A stretch of DNA of 64,000 bases, from contig NC_057788.1 of assembly GCF_014905175.1 (NCBI RefSeq), positions 26,878,154-26,942,153 of the forward strand. Direction: 5' to 3'. The notes under the pieces were generated by a model that was given only the letters and a program-made list of their open reading frames with translations, had not been told where the DNA came from and did not search any database. This document shows positions 62,160 to 64,000 of the stretch, in pieces (positions within the stretch are counted from its first letter, which is position 1; every line of letters starts with the position of its first letter). The DNA is from Aphidius gifuensis. Taxonomy: Eukaryota > Arthropoda > Insecta > Hymenoptera > Braconidae. The translations under genes and the position numbers were made by a program.

Positions 62160-64000
62160 CTGAAAAATAAAACAAACAATGCTTTATCATTTTATTTTTT
62201 TTTGTTTTTTCTATTTTTATTTTCAAATAAATGGCTCTTAGTTTTATTATTATCATGAAAATATTGATTATATTTTCAATACTCATTGTTAAATTTATTA
62301 TTATTATAAATTAAAAAATAATATTCAATTTTGATAACACAAAATTGAATAATAACACAAAAATATATGGGTTGATTCATTGTGTGCTTTTTGTGATGAT
62401 AAGCTGGCATAGAAATAAATAAAAAAATAAAAGCTATTGTTAAAAATATTGATAATTGGATTATAAATATATTTTAATGAACAAAAGAGTATTTAATTAA
62501 TTTACTATTCTTTTGTTTTATAATTTTTTTTGTTTTTTCGTTGGATTAAAAAATTTATGATTTTTAAAAACAACAAAATTTCTATGGCTCGTGAATATGG
62601 AGTTTTCTATATGCACTTTAATATTATCTAATTTTAAAAAGAATTAAAAAAAAAAAAAAACAAGTCCTGACGACTTGGTTAATTTATGGCAAGTAGTTTC
62701 GGCGACCATTGTGATAATGGCTCAAGAAATGAAAATGGTTTGGTGAGTGCAAGAAACAGTCATTTTTCAAGAAAACGAACATCCAAGATTTGGATGGGAT
62801 GTATGTATATATACTTTAAGAAATGGAGGTAATTTCATTGCAGAACATGGTAAAACGACAAAGTCTGAAGACTTTATTGCAGTTGAAATACGTTTTAATT
62901 CTTTTGACGTCATTAAAACATATATTTTCCGAGTTTTTATTTTATTTTTTTTTTATTTTTTTTTTACCCCTACAATACGAATGGACTAGAACACATAAAA
63001 AATCCAAAGTAATTACACTGAATAAATTTTCAATTAACATTAAAAATGAAAAAATTATAAATTTACGATTATTACTTGGAAAAAAAATAGAGAGAAATAA
63101 AGAAAATATTAAATTTATAAAATTTCATTATAATTTACACCTGTCAATTTCACATAAAAATATATTTATTAATTAATTCACATTACGAAAAAACAAGGAA
63201 TATTCTCATATAAATATTTAATGCATTATTGTTCCAATTAAATTTCATATTATTTGTCACTTATTGATTATTTTTTTGTTTTTTAAATAATTCAACTTCA
63301 TTTGTGAAAATGACTGTTCAAAAAAAAAAAAAAAGGATAATTAGTTAAATAATAGTTTTTTATTATTATTTAAATATTAATTTAATAATAAATTGATGAA
63401 GTCTGTTTACTTGGTGAAAATGTGAATTAACTTTTTCATATTTATTTACAATTTATAGTGGAACATAAAAAAACTTTAATTATATATTTTATGGCTTTTT
63501 TTCTTGGTTACTTATTTTTTTATTTTTTTTATTTTTTTCTACCTCACGTTCATCAAAGCTTTTGAAGCAAACTCAACTATATATAGCACACAGTTCTTAA
63601 TGCATTCAGGTCAGAAAGCTAACTTTAAATGTGGCTTGGAAATACTAGCACAAGTATTACTTTAGTTGTGACTTTACTGAACACCTCTTGATTTAAATTC
63701 ACGAAACACATTGACTACTATAAAATTTCAACGAAAAACATTATTCGATTCATGATTAAAACTTTATTTTTCTTTTTTTTTTTAATTTCAAATATTTTTT
63801 AATTAAATAAAATATCAAGACTAATGATTAAGTATAAATAATAAATGAATATATAAAGATACATTTGAAACTAGTGAGAAAGAAAAATACTTGATAAATA
63901 TGAAAAAAAATAAAGAATAAAAAGAAAAAAAATTTTATTGTTGTTTGAAATATCCTGGGGGAATTATTGGAAATTGTGTGTATTGTTCTAGTCATAAAGC
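62160..64000. other. Probable intron or intergenic DNA at the right edge
   Basis: AT-rich with poly-T/A tracts. If the exon at 62050-62159 is terminal, this is its upstream intron on the minus strand. The only coding-like patch is 62686-62900 (+ strand), where an ATG opens MASSFGDHCDNGSRNENGL before a GTGAGT donor, and an overlapping frame (62747-62989) is also open. Neither has further support. Confidence 0.4.
62686..62742 (+). CDS. Very tentative first coding exon
   Basis: ATG at 62686 opens 19 codons (MASSFGDHCDNGSRNENGL) that end exactly at a consensus donor GTGAGT. If not spliced, the frame continues to a stop at 62828 (47 codons). The codons are AT-poor compared with the flanks. No similarity recognised and no partner exon visible in the window. 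Confidence 0.15.

Overview
The window is very AT-rich eukaryotic DNA with spliced genes, short introns (often 60-120 nt), poly-T tracts before most acceptors and no bacterial features. The protein families (an ADAMTS metalloprotease with a PLAC domain, a CaMKIV-like kinase, RasGRF) and the base composition suggest an insect. A hymenopteran such as a parasitoid wasp is my best guess, but that is inference from composition and gene structure, not a species identification.

Layout. (1) 124-3829, + strand: the 3' two thirds of a secreted ADAMTS protease gene, from the zinc-site/Met-turn exon to the PLAC domain. (2) 6806-9078, + strand: a complete nine-exon CaMKIV-like kinase of 304 residues whose catalytic loop is altered, so it is probably a pseudokinase. 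(3) 11497-34564, + strand: a complete RasGRF gene, 25 exons in my model, 1518 residues, with PH, coiled coil, IQ, DH, PH, REM and CDC25 regions. All splice phases close. Its 9.8-kb third intron carries a 769-bp hAT-type MITE with a perfect 8-bp target-site duplication. Its intron 11 carries a dead, 5'-truncated LINE. It also has a 21-nt microexon and a 69-nt in-frame intron with no stop. (4) 34565-43300: gene-poor sequence with one possible orphan exon near 41.2 kb. (5) about 43320-56020: a satellite array of roughly 100 copies of a 123-bp monomer. Each monomer contains an imperfect inverted repeat of about 30 bp per arm, and the array shows 7-, 11- and 13-monomer duplications. (6) 56020-64000: gene-poor. 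The best coding signal is a minus-strand terminal exon (62050-62159) ending in a GPI-anchor-like tail, with possible 3' UTR islands to its left.

A second, minus-strand transcription unit may overlap the 5' part of RasGRF. There is a well-formed 87-nt exon at 10198-10284 and a GC-richer, CRE-half-site-rich island with a minus-strand GTGAGT donor at 21.1-21.4 kb. The rest of that gene is not visible in the window.

Functionally, RasGRF (a Ca2+/calmodulin-responsive Ras/Rac exchange factor in other animals) sits next to a CaMKIV-like protein that keeps a calmodulin-binding-type tail. Bases resembling CRE sites occur upstream of both and in the putative antisense promoter. This is a suggestive calcium/CREB theme, but no more than that from sequence alone.
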